A model generated the notes under the pieces. That model did no database searches and was not told where the DNA came from. It was given only the letters and a program-made list of their open reading frames with translations. Below, piece by piece: positions 7,429-15,148 of a DNA stretch of 64,000 bases (the stretch's first letter is position 1; every line of letters starts with the position of its first letter). Source of the stretch: CALGKJ01 sp049322695 (GTDB lineage: Bacteria > Bacillota > Clostridia > Lutisporales > Lutisporaceae); contig JBMORW010000013.1 of assembly GCA_049322695.1 (NCBI GenBank), positions 43,060-107,059 on the forward strand, in the 5' to 3' direction. The translations under genes were made by a program, and so were the position numbers.

Positions 7429-8985
7429 CTATTTACCTCCATTAAGCACAAGCCCCATCACTTCAGGCCTGTAAATTCTTTCATCAATAATCTTAAGTTT
7501 ATCAGAAATAGCCGGTTTAAAATCCATTAATGCTAATATATCCTTCTCCAAGTCTATGCCCGGCGCTATTTCAGTAAGAGTCAGCCCTTTGTCCGAGAGC
7601 TCAAACACAGCCCTTTCAGTTACATATACGACTGGCTGTCCCACAGAGTAAGCATATTCACCTGAAAAAGTAACCTGCTCCACTGCCTCTATAAACTTTT
7701 TTGATTTTCCTTCTGTCACAATCCTCAGCTTTCCGTCACTAACTTCAATTTCCATGCCTCCTGCAGTAAAGGTGCCGCAGTACACAACCTTCTTGGCATT
7801 TTGCGATATATTTATAAAGCCTCCGCACCCTGCTACCTTGGGACCAAATTTGGAAACATTTACATTACCCTGCCTGTCACACTGTGCAAGCCCCAAAAAC
7901 GCAACGTCCAAGCCACCTCCGTCATAAAAATCAAACTGATAGGGCTGGTCGATTATCATATCGGGATTGATTGCTGCTCCAAAGCTGAGACCTCCTGCCG
8001 GTACTCCTCCTATAGTGCCTGCCTCAGTGGTCAGCATAAGACCCTTAATGCCTTCCTCATTTGCAACCATTGATACACCCTCAGGCATCCCTATTCCGAG
8101 ATTTGTTATGGCGTTAGGCACCAGTTCCATTGCAGCTCTTCTTGCTATTATCTTTCTTTCATCCAACTGCATGGGAGGTATTCCAGCTATTGGAATTCGT
8201 ATCTCCTGAGAATAGGATGGATTGTATTGCTCTGCAAATGTCTGCATATGCTCATGAGGTTCAGCCTCCACAATAGCATCAACATATATTCCCGGTATTC
8301 TTATTGATCTTGGATTCAATGAGCCTTTGGCTACCATCTTTTCTACCTGAAGGATTACCTTGCCTCCCGAGTTCTTAGCTGCCTGTGCCATTGAGAGCAT
8401 CTCCAGGCTGAGACATTCCTTGTCAAAGCAGCAGTTGCCGTCCTCGTCGGCATAAGTACCTCTTATAAAGGCTATATTTATGGGAAAAGCATGATAAAAC
8501 ATCCATTCCTCACCTCTCAGGCTGATTATCTCTACCATATCCTCCTTAGTTACGGTATTGATTTTACCACCTTCAAGTCTTGGGTCAGCAAAGGTTTTTA
8601 GTCCAACCTTTGTTATTACACCAGGTTTTTTCCCTGCTATGGCTCTAAAAAGGTGCGATATGGCTCCCTGAGGAAAGTTATATGCTTCTATCTTTTCCTC
8701 CAGAGCCAGCTTTCCAAGCTTAGGTGCAAGGCCCCAGTGTCCTCCGATAACTCTTTTCACAAGTCCTTCGTGGCCGAAATGGTTCAATCCCCTGTTTTTT
8801 CCGTCCCCCTGACCTGCCGGATATACGAGAGTCAGCCCTTTAGGGTGACCCTCCCTTAAAAAAACGTCTTCAACTCCTCTGCTTAAGGCTTCAGGATGCA
8901 TATTCCCTACGAAGCCGCCTGTTGCAACTGTATCTCCGTCTTTTATCAGCTTAATTGCCTGTTCCAGGGACATTAATTTATTCAT
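7429..8985 (-). CDS. acetoacetate/acetate CoA-transferase, fused alpha-beta (YdiF/SCOT type)
   Basis: A 518-aa single-chain CoA-transferase in which the alpha half (GDTVATGGFVGNMHPEAL near the N-terminus) and beta half (TNLGIGMPEGV, then TTEAGTIGGVP with the catalytic glutamate) are joined, as in E. coli YdiF and mammalian SCOT. It moves CoA between acyl-CoA donors and free acids, here probably making acetoacetyl-CoA from acetoacetate. The start was moved to the ATG at 8983-8985, eight bases after GGAGG; the longer frame would use a TTG overlapping that site. It is closely packed with the permease gene before it and the SDR after it. Confidence 0.9.
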   Translation of the reverse strand: MNKLMSLEQAIKLIKDGDTVATGGFVGNMHPEALSRGVEDVFLREGHPKGLTLVYPAGQGDGKNRGLNHFGHEGLVKRVIGGHWGLAPKLGKLALEEKIEAYNFPQGAISHLFRAIAGKKPGVITKVGLKTFADPRLEGGKINTVTKEDMVEIISLRGEEWMFYHAFPINIAFIRGTYADEDGNCCFDKECLSLEMLSMAQAAKNSGGKVILQVEKMVAKGSLNPRSIRIPGIYVDAIVEAEPHEHMQTFAEQYNPSYSQEIRIPIAGIPPMQLDERKIIARRAAMELVPNAITNLGIGMPEGVSMVANEEGIKGLMLTTEAGTIGGVPAGGLSFGAAINPDMIIDQPYQFDFYDGGGLDVAFLGLAQCDRQGNVNVSKFGPKVAGCGGFINISQNAKKVVYCGTFTAGGMEIEVSDGKLRIVTEGKSKKFIEAVEQVTFSGEYAYSVGQPVVYVTERAVFELSDKGLTLTEIAPGIDLEKDILALMDFKPAISDKLKIIDERIYRPEVMGLVLNGGK

Positions 8986-9006
8986 ATTCAGATCCTCCAA
9001 TCAGAC

Positions 9007-10362
9007 CTATACTATACCTGTTACCAAGTGGAATATACAAACTACAAAAACTGCAATTAAAGGAAGTACAACCGTCAGCATACCTATATCAAAATAGCTT
9101 CTCTTATGGTCTAATTTGCATACAGACAGCAGTGTTATAACTGCTCCGCAGTGAGGTAAGCTGTCAAGTCCGCCTGCTGCCATAATCATGATTCTGTGAA
9201 GAGCTTCAGGATGTATTCCCATTGACATGAACTCTTGTGCCAATACATTCAAAGCTATGGCAGTACCACCTGAAGATGAACCTACAATACCTGCAAGCAG
9301 TGTGGTTGAAATAGCTACCTTAAATACCGAAGGGATAGCCATGGCAACTATAGCAAGCTTAACTGTAGTAAATGCTGCCAGTGTCTGAATAACACCTCCG
9401 TAACCGACCTCAGAAGCAGTATTGAAGATTGGAAGCAATGAGCCAACAGCTCCGTCGAATACAACCTTGTTGGTGTTTACAAGATTTTTTCTCATGGCAA
9501 TAAGGACAAATACAACAGATATTGACAAACCTAATATAACGGGCCAAGTTCCGTTAACTTTTGCACCAGCTGCCTCCAGCGATGCTATAACAGATGGTTG
9601 CGTGAAATATATCTTAGTAAAAAACCAGTTGAGAACAAAAACAAGAATTATAGGAATAACAGATATAACAATGTTTGGCAGGTTTTCGGTCGCATCATGT
9701 AAGCCTTCATTTTCATGTACGCCGTAACCTTCACCTGCGGCAACAAGCTTGTTGGCTCTTCTGTTAAGCCACCACAAGCCCCCGAACAGCATAATGGCAC
9801 TTCCTACAAGACCAAGTATTGGAGCTGCATAAATATCTGTGCCAAAAGGTACCGTCGGCATTGTATTGATGTACTGCGGTGAGCCCGGGAGAGCAGTCAT
9901 GGTGAAAGTAAACGCGCCAAGTGCAATTGCTGCAGGAAGCAGTCTCTTAGGTATATTTGCATCCTTAAGAAGCATAGCACCTATCGGATACATTGCAAAT
10001 ACAACAACGAAAAGAGAAACACCACCATAGGTAAGTAATGAAGTAGCTATTACTATTGCTGCTATAGCATGCTTCTTTCCAAATTTTTCAGATATGAAAT
10101 GAGCTATTGAGGTTGCCGCTCCAGTGACTCCCATCAGCTTTCCAAAAACTGCGCCTGCAAGGAAAACAGGAAAATAACTGGATATGTAGCCTGTTGCGGC
10201 AGGCATGAATATAGTTGAAAGTGCATGAAGAGCAGGTATTTCACCTGACAGAAGCGCCGCAAGCATTGCCAGCAATGGTGCCAATACAAGTACGGTGACT
10301 CCTCTGTAAGCAAAATAGATAAGTGCGAATAAGGTTAAAAGAATCGATAATACACCTAGCAT
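9007..10362 (-). CDS. GntP-family permease, probable 3-hydroxybutyrate importer
   Basis: A 451-aa integral membrane protein with about 11-13 hydrophobic segments spread over its whole length. The loop TALPGSPQYINTMPT and the C-terminal part GGLDSLPHCGAVITLL are typical of the GntP/gluconate permease family, in particular the branch annotated as D-beta-hydroxybutyrate permease (Bacillus YxjC). GntP proteins are secondary importers of hydroxy acids. Its partner genes encode exactly the enzymes needed to turn 3-hydroxybutyrate into acetyl-CoA, which supports that substrate. The start ATG follows AAGGGGGATTAT. Confidence 0.85.
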   Translation of the reverse strand: MLGVLSILLTLFALIYFAYRGVTVLVLAPLLAMLAALLSGEIPALHALSTIFMPAATGYISSYFPVFLAGAVFGKLMGVTGAATSIAHFISEKFGKKHAIAAIVIATSLLTYGGVSLFVVVFAMYPIGAMLLKDANIPKRLLPAAIALGAFTFTMTALPGSPQYINTMPTVPFGTDIYAAPILGLVGSAIMLFGGLWWLNRRANKLVAAGEGYGVHENEGLHDATENLPNIVISVIPIILVFVLNWFFTKIYFTQPSVIASLEAAGAKVNGTWPVILGLSISVVFVLIAMRKNLVNTNKVVFDGAVGSLLPIFNTASEVGYGGVIQTLAAFTTVKLAIVAMAIPSVFKVAISTTLLAGIVGSSSGGTAIALNVLAQEFMSMGIHPEALHRIMIMAAGGLDSLPHCGAVITLLSVCKLDHKRSYFDIGMLTVVLPLIAVFVVCIFHLVTGIV

Positions 10363-10423
10363 GATAATCCCCCTTAAAATTATTTATTTTAATGATATCT
10401 CATTAAAATCACATTAATAAATA

Positions 10424-10918
10424 CTATAGTATAATTCCATACAGTAGATACAAGCAGTACAATAATGAAAGCGTCATAACGGATATGACCATATAGAACA
10501 AAAGAATGACAAAGCTTTTGCTTTTCGAAACAGCTTCAAAATGCTTTGCACCAAATTTACTGTGTTTGTCTTCATCCTTTGAATCTTTAATCATTGTCAT
10601 AATCTGATCCATAGCAATAAGCACAGCTCCTGCAAGGCTTATAAGATACACAGCTCCCAAGCTAATTGAAGCATACTTTTCAATTATCGAAACAAGTCCG
10701 CATACAAATATTAAAGCCAGGAATATAGCTTCCTTCCTCAGTGTCCGGTACTCCTCTTTGTAAACATCGAGAAACAGTATGAATATGAACAATAATGCCA
10801 AATGCATGTACTTCAATGTCTGTGGATAATAAATCTGCTGTGCCAGTATAATTACCAGCATCGTTTTAAAGATAAAATTTAAAGCCCTTGCCTCTGTTCC
10901 AAAGTATTTTAAAACCAT
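10424..10918 (-). CDS. small multi-pass membrane protein of unknown function, first gene of the operon
   Basis: A 164-aa protein with about four or five hydrophobic helices separated by short charged loops (DVYKEEYRTLRKE; DSKDEDKHSKF). I do not recognise the family. The start is placed at the ATG at 10916-10918, eight bases after GGAGGAGGT. The longer frame begins at 10948, with no ribosome-binding site and within a few bases of the predicted transcription start. It is the first gene behind the sigma-54 promoter and 60 bases before the permease, so it may help the permease or act in sensing. That is a guess from position. Confidence 0.75.
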   Translation of the reverse strand: MVLKYFGTEARALNFIFKTMLVIILAQQIYYPQTLKYMHLALLFIFILFLDVYKEEYRTLRKEAIFLALIFVCGLVSIIEKYASISLGAVYLISLAGAVLIAMDQIMTMIKDSKDEDKHSKFGAKHFEAVSKSKSFVILLFYMVISVMTLSLLYCLYLLYGIIL

Positions 10919-10963
10919 AGAAAGACCTCCTCCTGAATCCTTAATCAACTGCTATTATATTTA

Positions 10964-10980
10964 TGCAAGTAGCATGCCAG
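10964..10980 (-). promoter_or_regulatory. sigma-54 (-24/-12) promoter of the ketone-body operon
   Basis: The minus strand reads CTGGCATGCTACTTGCA. It fits TGGCAC-N5-TTGCA with one mismatch and the exact GG-to-GC spacing. Transcription should begin near 10952, about 34 bases before the revised start codon of the first gene. Confidence 0.82.
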
Positions 10981-11054
10981 CTTTTTTGTATCACTGCATT
11001 TGCATGAACATTGCAATTTCAATGGCTGAAAAAGTGAGCAGCAGCCGGAAACAC

Positions 11055-11142
11055 AAAAAAATAACACAATAGTGTAAATCAATATTTACACTATTGTGTT
11101 ATTTTTTTATCATATATAAACTTTTGTTTACAGTATTGTGTT
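11055..11142. promoter_or_regulatory. 54-bp perfect inverted repeat plus a third ACAC-N4-GTGT site (candidate enhancer cluster and terminator)
   Basis: Bases 11055-11079 and 11084-11108 are perfect 25-bp arms around CAAT, with A7 and T7 at the outer ends. Inside each arm is a smaller dyad, ACACAATAGTGT (11064-11075) or ACACTATTGTGT (11088-11099); a third, ACAGTATTGTGT, is at 11130-11141, and a partial copy runs into the activator stop codon (11166-11178). They lie about 115-185 bp upstream of the predicted start site, the normal place for sigma-54 enhancers. The whole repeat can also fold as a two-way terminator for the activator gene. Confidence 0.72.
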
Positions 11143-11172
11143 GTCCTTTTTTATTGTTAACATATGTTTACA

Positions 11173-12885
11173 CTATTTCAAGCCATATTTCTCCAGTTTC
11201 TTATGCAGTGCTACTCTTGATATCCCCAAATCCTCTGCTGCTTTTGTTTTGTTACCTTTAAAATATAATAATCTTTCCATAATAACCTTCTTTTCGAACT
11301 TATCTACTATGCGGCTAAGCGGCTCACTTATATGCTGCTGTTCGTTTGTGTTCAAATATCCGGGCAAATGCCAGGGTTGAATGTATTGCTCTCCCTCCAT
11401 TATATTATACGCCCTCTCTACAACGTTTCTCAGCTCTCTGATATTACCCGGCCAGCTGTATGAATTCATGTAGTGTAGTGCCTTATTGGAAAGGCCTTTT
11501 ACATTTCTATGGTACTGCATGTTCAGTTCCTTTATAAAATGCCCTGCAATAACGGGTATATCCTCTTTCCTCTCCCTTAATGGCGGAATACTGAGGCTTA
11601 TGACATTTAATCTATAGTACAGGTCAGCCCTGAAGGTTTTTGCCTCCACCATCTGCTTAAGGTCTTTGTTGGTAGCAGCTATTATCCTTACATCTACCTG
11701 TCGAGGATGGTTTGATCCTACTCTTTCCATTTCACCCTCCTGCAGTATTCTAAGTATTTTAGCCTGCATCTGCAAAGGCATATCTCCTATTTCATCAAGA
11801 AAAATAGTACCTTGATGTGCAAGCTCGAATTTTCCTATCCTTCCGTTTTTATCTGCTCCCGTAAAGGCACCCTTCTCATAGCCGAAAAGCTCTGATTCAA
11901 GTAAACTGTCCGGTATTGCGGCGCAGTTTACCTTTACAAATGCCATATCTGCTCGCGGGCTGTTCATATGAATCGAATGGGCAATAAGCTCTTTTCCCGT
12001 ACCGCTTTCACCAAGCAGTAGCACATTGGATTTGGAGTAAGATATTCTTTTGATCTGATGCTTCAGCATCAGCATGTTCTCATTCTGCGTAAGCAGCATT
12101 TCCAAATCATACTTTGCATGATGTATATTTTTTATCTCAGACTTATAGTTTTTGAGCTCTTGCTCAATTTTCAGATACTTCTTATTTATACTGTCAAGCT
12201 CGGATACATTTCTGAAAATAACCTTCCCTATTGCTCCTGCTATTCTGCCATCAACATAGTAAGGTATTCTGGTTGCTACCATATAATCGCCTCTTATTTC
12301 CTGAAAGTCATTATACTCAGGAACTCCTGTCTGAACAACTATATGCATTCTTGTATTTTCAATAACATCCGTAACGTGCCTGCCTATAACATCAGCGTCC
12401 TCCAATCTTAGAAACTTCTTATATGCATTTGAAATCATTGTTATATATCCCTTGGAATCTACAACAATAATACCATCATAGGCAGTTTCCATTATGAGCT
12501 TCAGAATAGCCAGCTCATTGCTGTCTGCTTCAAGCTTTTTATTAAGATCCAGATATTTTGTAATATCATCAAATATTGCAACTGCTCCTACAATCCTTCC
12601 CTCATAATACAAGGGCAGACGGTTTGTTATACAGGTATGACCGTTTATTTCAATCTGCATATTGAGCTGAGGAATATTAGTAGCAGCAACCTCACCTAGC
12701 TTAGACTCAGTATAAAGTTCCGTGATATGTTTGTTTATACATGTTCCAGCTTCTTTACCGAGAAGCTTTACTCCTCTGGAGTTTATATATTTGATTTTTC
12801 CCTCTTGGTCTACTGCTATTATTGCATTTGCCAGGCTCTCAAATACCTGCTCGTTTTCCTTGAAAAAGCTTATGAATCTGTCCAT
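11173..12885 (-). CDS. sigma-54-dependent activator with two PAS domains, probable regulator of the ketone-body operon
   Basis: A 570-aa enhancer-binding protein. Two PAS domains (about 12-110 and 135-240) precede a full AAA+ module (about 275-510) with Walker A GESGTGKE, the canonical GAFTGA loop and Walker B FLDEIGDMP. A Fis-type helix-turn-helix ends the protein (NKTKAAEDLGISRVALHKKL). The start ATG (12883-12885) follows AAAGGGGGGACACGT; the longer frame adds 18 codons without a site. It lies directly upstream of the 54-bp repeat and the sigma-54 promoter, in the arrangement typical of a dedicated activator. The PAS domains probably sense a pathway metabolite or redox state. Confidence 0.92.
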   Translation of the reverse strand: MDRFISFFKENEQVFESLANAIIAVDQEGKIKYINSRGVKLLGKEAGTCINKHITELYTESKLGEVAATNIPQLNMQIEINGHTCITNRLPLYYEGRIVGAVAIFDDITKYLDLNKKLEADSNELAILKLIMETAYDGIIVVDSKGYITMISNAYKKFLRLEDADVIGRHVTDVIENTRMHIVVQTGVPEYNDFQEIRGDYMVATRIPYYVDGRIAGAIGKVIFRNVSELDSINKKYLKIEQELKNYKSEIKNIHHAKYDLEMLLTQNENMLMLKHQIKRISYSKSNVLLLGESGTGKELIAHSIHMNSPRADMAFVKVNCAAIPDSLLESELFGYEKGAFTGADKNGRIGKFELAHQGTIFLDEIGDMPLQMQAKILRILQEGEMERVGSNHPRQVDVRIIAATNKDLKQMVEAKTFRADLYYRLNVISLSIPPLRERKEDIPVIAGHFIKELNMQYHRNVKGLSNKALHYMNSYSWPGNIRELRNVVERAYNIMEGEQYIQPWHLPGYLNTNEQQHISEPLSRIVDKFEKKVIMERLLYFKGNKTKAAEDLGISRVALHKKLEKYGLK

Positions 12886-12952
12886 ACGTGTCCCCCCTTT
12901 GCAGAGCTTACATACATTTATCATAACATAAAGCCGCAAAAAGTAGCATAAG

Positions 12953-12975
12953 AAAAACCGGAATAAATCCGGTTT
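12953..12975 (-). terminator. terminator after trxA
   Basis: AAAACCGG and CCGGTTTT form an 8-bp stem around AATAAAT. On the minus strand the stem directly follows the trxA stop codon and ends in TTTTTCTT. Confidence 0.8.
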
Positions 12976-13301
12976 TACACGTTCTTCTTAATCATATCCT
13001 CAAAGGCTTGCTTCGGTCTGGCTCCTACCAATTCGTCAATCTTTCTGCCTTCCTTGAAGAGCAGTATTGACGGTATACTCATTACCTGGTACATACCCGC
13101 AAGCTCAGGATTTTCATCAACATTGATTTTAGCTACCTTTACCTTGCCCTCATATTGATCCGCCAGCTGATCTATTACAGGTGATACCATCCTGCAGGGA
13201 CCACACCACGCTGCCCAAAAATCCACCATTACAGGCACATTTGATTTCAATACTTCATTTTCAAAATTACTTTTGTCTACATTTACTATGCTCTTACTCA
13301 T
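12975..13301 (-). CDS. trxA: thioredoxin
   Basis: A 108-aa single-domain thioredoxin with the active site WCGPC in the stretch VDFWAAWCGPCRM and the cis-proline loop MSIPS. It reduces cytoplasmic disulfides with electrons from thioredoxin reductase, which is not in this window. It follows the RseC-like and CstR-like genes in the same direction, which suggests a small redox or reactive-sulfur group. Length and motifs are entirely normal. Confidence 0.96.
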   Translation of the reverse strand: MSKSIVNVDKSNFENEVLKSNVPVMVDFWAAWCGPCRMVSPVIDQLADQYEGKVKVAKINVDENPELAGMYQVMSIPSILLFKEGRKIDELVGARPKQAFEDMIKKNV

Positions 13302-13339
13302 TTTGAACTCCTTTCAAAACATATGAATTTATTAACATT

Positions 13340-13777
13340 TTATTCTACATGCTTCTTTATACTAATTATAACCGGTCTGTACTTTTTCATTCCCTTAATT
13401 GCGGATTCCTTTAGCTTGATTATATAAAAGCATACAGCCATCAATACCAATCCCAGCAAGGCTCCGCTTCCTTGCGCAGCTGTCTGGCTAAAACCTGTTG
13501 CAAGCAAGGTATAATAGCCTGTAAAAATGCCAAGCATCAAGGCAATTAAAGGCAGTCCGTACATAATAAGCACTGCTGACAGAAAATCAACTGTCTCCAG
13601 ATTGATTTCAACCTGATCTCCCACTTCAGCGCCAATGTTGTTATCTGCCGTAAGACGCATTTCCATTTGATTCTTTCCGACGTGACATGCTCCGCAATCA
13701 CCACAGGCAGAATGCCTGTTAACTATGATATCAGCCTTGCCTTCATGTATTGCAACAACTCTTCCGTATTCTATCAT
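13340..13777 (-). CDS. RseC/SoxR-reducing-system family membrane protein
   Basis: A 145-aa protein. The N-terminal part has a cysteine cluster (HSACGDCGACHVGK) in a small beta domain, and two transmembrane helices follow at about 68-90 and 97-122. This layout matches the RseC/MucC family, which in other bacteria works with the Rnf/Rsx electron-transfer complex to reduce SoxR. No rnf genes are present here. The start ATG follows CTAGGAGATTTAC. The tandem repeat at 13865-13908 lies just upstream. Confidence 0.8.
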   Translation of the reverse strand: MIEYGRVVAIHEGKADIIVNRHSACGDCGACHVGKNQMEMRLTADNNIGAEVGDQVEINLETVDFLSAVLIMYGLPLIALMLGIFTGYYTLLATGFSQTAAQGSGALLGLVLMAVCFYIIKLKESAIKGMKKYRPVIISIKKHVE

Positions 13778-13864
13778 GTAAATCTCCTAGATTTATCAGC
13801 TGCTAGCCACTAACCTTTACTACTAGCAACTGTAGTATTCATTCAATTAGCAATCATTAATCTC

Positions 13865-13908
13865 CTAGTGACTAGTGACTAGTGACTAGCGACTAGCGAC
13901 TAGCGACT
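13865..13908. repeat. 7-bp tandem repeat, CTAGYGA x 6
   Basis: Three copies of CTAGTGA are followed by three copies of CTAGCGA and a final CT. The change from T to C is clean: the first three units carry T and the last three C. It sits in the gap between the CstR-like and RseC-like genes. It has no spacers, so it is not a CRISPR array. It may vary in copy number between strains. Confidence 0.9.
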
Positions 13909-13928
13909 GTTAAATTACAATGACGCTG

Positions 13929-14213
13929 TCATTTAACATACTTAACAATTGTCTCTATCATTTCATTAAGCTCATCATCGTTATCAAAGGATTTTTGCTT
14001 TTTTAGATTAGCCAGCATACATTCCCTTATATATCTGTCCATAACTATACCGCCAACTCTATTGATGGCTGAGCGTATGGCAGATATCTGAACCATTACC
14101 TCCCCGCAGCACTTATCATCCTCAATCATCTTCTGTATACCCTTAACCTGACCCTCTATTTTCTTTAGTCTGTTTATTATGTCACCTTTTAACTCCTGTT
14201 TGCTCTCAGTCAC
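13929..14213 (-). CDS. CsoR-family repressor, CstR-like (persulfide-sensing type)
   Basis: A 94-aa all-helical repressor of the CsoR/RcnR/FrmR family (INRLKKIEGQVKGIQKMI near the start). Compared with copper-sensing CsoR, the two ligand cysteines are kept (in DDKCCGEV and IRECML) but the copper-binding histidine position is isoleucine (GGIVMDRY). That pattern fits CstR, which senses reactive sulfur by crosslinking its two cysteines. Neighbouring trxA and RseC genes agree with a thiol role. An extra cysteine next to the first is unusual. The operator at 14228-14244 overlaps its own control region, so it probably represses itself. Confidence 0.8.
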   Translation of the reverse strand: MTESKQELKGDIINRLKKIEGQVKGIQKMIEDDKCCGEVMVQISAIRSAINRVGGIVMDRYIRECMLANLKKQKSFDNDDELNEMIETIVKYVK

Positions 14214-14227
14214 AGCTTTTCCCTCCT

Positions 14228-14244
14228 ATACCCCGTATGGGTAT
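14228..14244 (-). promoter_or_regulatory. CsoR/CstR-type operator
   Basis: ATACCCCGTATGGGTAT is a G/C-tract palindrome (ATACCC...GGGTAT) of the type bound by CsoR and CstR repressors. It starts only 15 bases before the repressor start codon, next to its GGAGGG ribosome-binding site. A half-site-like TATACCCGTAT follows at 14260-14270. Confidence 0.75.
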
Positions 14245-14297
14245 CTTTAATTGTATTATATACCCGTATTCAGCTTATGTCAATACACTTTAAACTG

Positions 14298-15047
14298 CTA
14301 CTTGCCTAATATATCTCTTACAACTACTGAAGCAAGTATCAAGCCAGCAGCAGAAGGAACAAAAGAAATGCTGCCCGGTATCTGCCTTCTGTGATTGCAC
14401 GTTGCCTTCTCCTTGTTAGAGCAGATACAATTGTTCTTGCAGTTCTTCTCTGTTTCTACAGGGGTAATAGGCATTTCCTTCGAGTATACCACCTTTAGCT
14501 TTTTAATACCTCTTTTTTTCAGTTCATATCGCATGACTCTGGCAAGAGGACATATAGAGGTTTTGTATATATCCTCCACCACCAGTTTTGTAGGATCAAG
14601 CTTATTACCGGCTCCCATACAGCTAATTATCGGTATATGCAACTCCATGCATTTTACAATCAAGTTCAGTTTGGATGAAACCATATCTATTGCATCAATG
14701 ACATAGCTGTAATCCTCAGATAACAGTCTTTCAGAGCTTTCTTCATTATATAGCTCATTAAAAATGGTTACATTCATTGCAGGGTTTATATCCAAAAGCC
14801 TGTCACGCATTGCTTCAACCTTAGGCTTTCCTACAGTTTTCCTGGTGGCATGTATCTGTCTGTTTATGTTGGTCAGACATACATCATCATAGTCTATAAG
14901 CACAAGATGACCTATACCCGCTCTTCCCAACGCTTCAGCTGCATATGAGCCTACTCCTCCCACACCAAATACAGCTACTTTGCTGTTTTTAAGCTTTTCT
15001 ATTCCTTCTTTACCAATTATGAATTCCGTTCTGGAATACCAGTCCAT
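14298..15047 (-). CDS. tcdA: tRNA threonylcarbamoyladenosine dehydratase
   Basis: A 249-aa E1/MoeB-like enzyme. GVGGVGSYAAEALGRAGIG is the ATP-binding loop, and DYDDVCLTNINRQ follows. It also has conserved TcdA features: IDAIDMVSSKL, ISCMGAGNKLDPT and the region around PLARVMR. The family cyclises t6A at position 37 of ANN-decoding tRNAs to ct6A. A cysteine-rich insert (CKNNCICSNKEKATC) near residue 205 is typical of many clostridial copies. It stands alone between the repressor operator and the aspS hairpin. Confidence 0.9.
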   Translation of the reverse strand: MDWYSRTEFIIGKEGIEKLKNSKVAVFGVGGVGSYAAEALGRAGIGHLVLIDYDDVCLTNINRQIHATRKTVGKPKVEAMRDRLLDINPAMNVTIFNELYNEESSERLLSEDYSYVIDAIDMVSSKLNLIVKCMELHIPIISCMGAGNKLDPTKLVVEDIYKTSICPLARVMRYELKKRGIKKLKVVYSKEMPITPVETEKNCKNNCICSNKEKATCNHRRQIPGSISFVPSAAGLILASVVVRDILGK

Positions 15048-15082
15048 GCTTTACCTCCCGGCTATCGCCCGTATTCATAACT

Positions 15083-15107
15083 GCCCTGCTGCATAGTACA
15101 GCAGGGC
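15083..15107 (-). terminator. GC-rich hairpin after aspS
   Basis: GCCCTGCTG and CAGCAGGGC form a perfect 9-bp stem around CATAGTA, 42 bases after the aspS stop codon. No clear T-run follows on the minus strand, so it may stabilise the transcript end instead of terminating by itself. Confidence 0.55.
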
Positions 15108-15148
15108 ATATTGCTTTACTTTAGTATTTACATTGAATGAAAAAATAT

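Noticed and set aside
11055..11108. The 54-bp inverted repeat considered as transposon ends
   Set aside because: The arms are adjacent, with only four bases between them and no transposase. Their inner dyad recurs outside the repeat, which fits regulation better.
13865..13908. Short repeat array considered as CRISPR
   Set aside because: Units are 7 bp and directly adjacent, with no spacers and no cas genes in the window.
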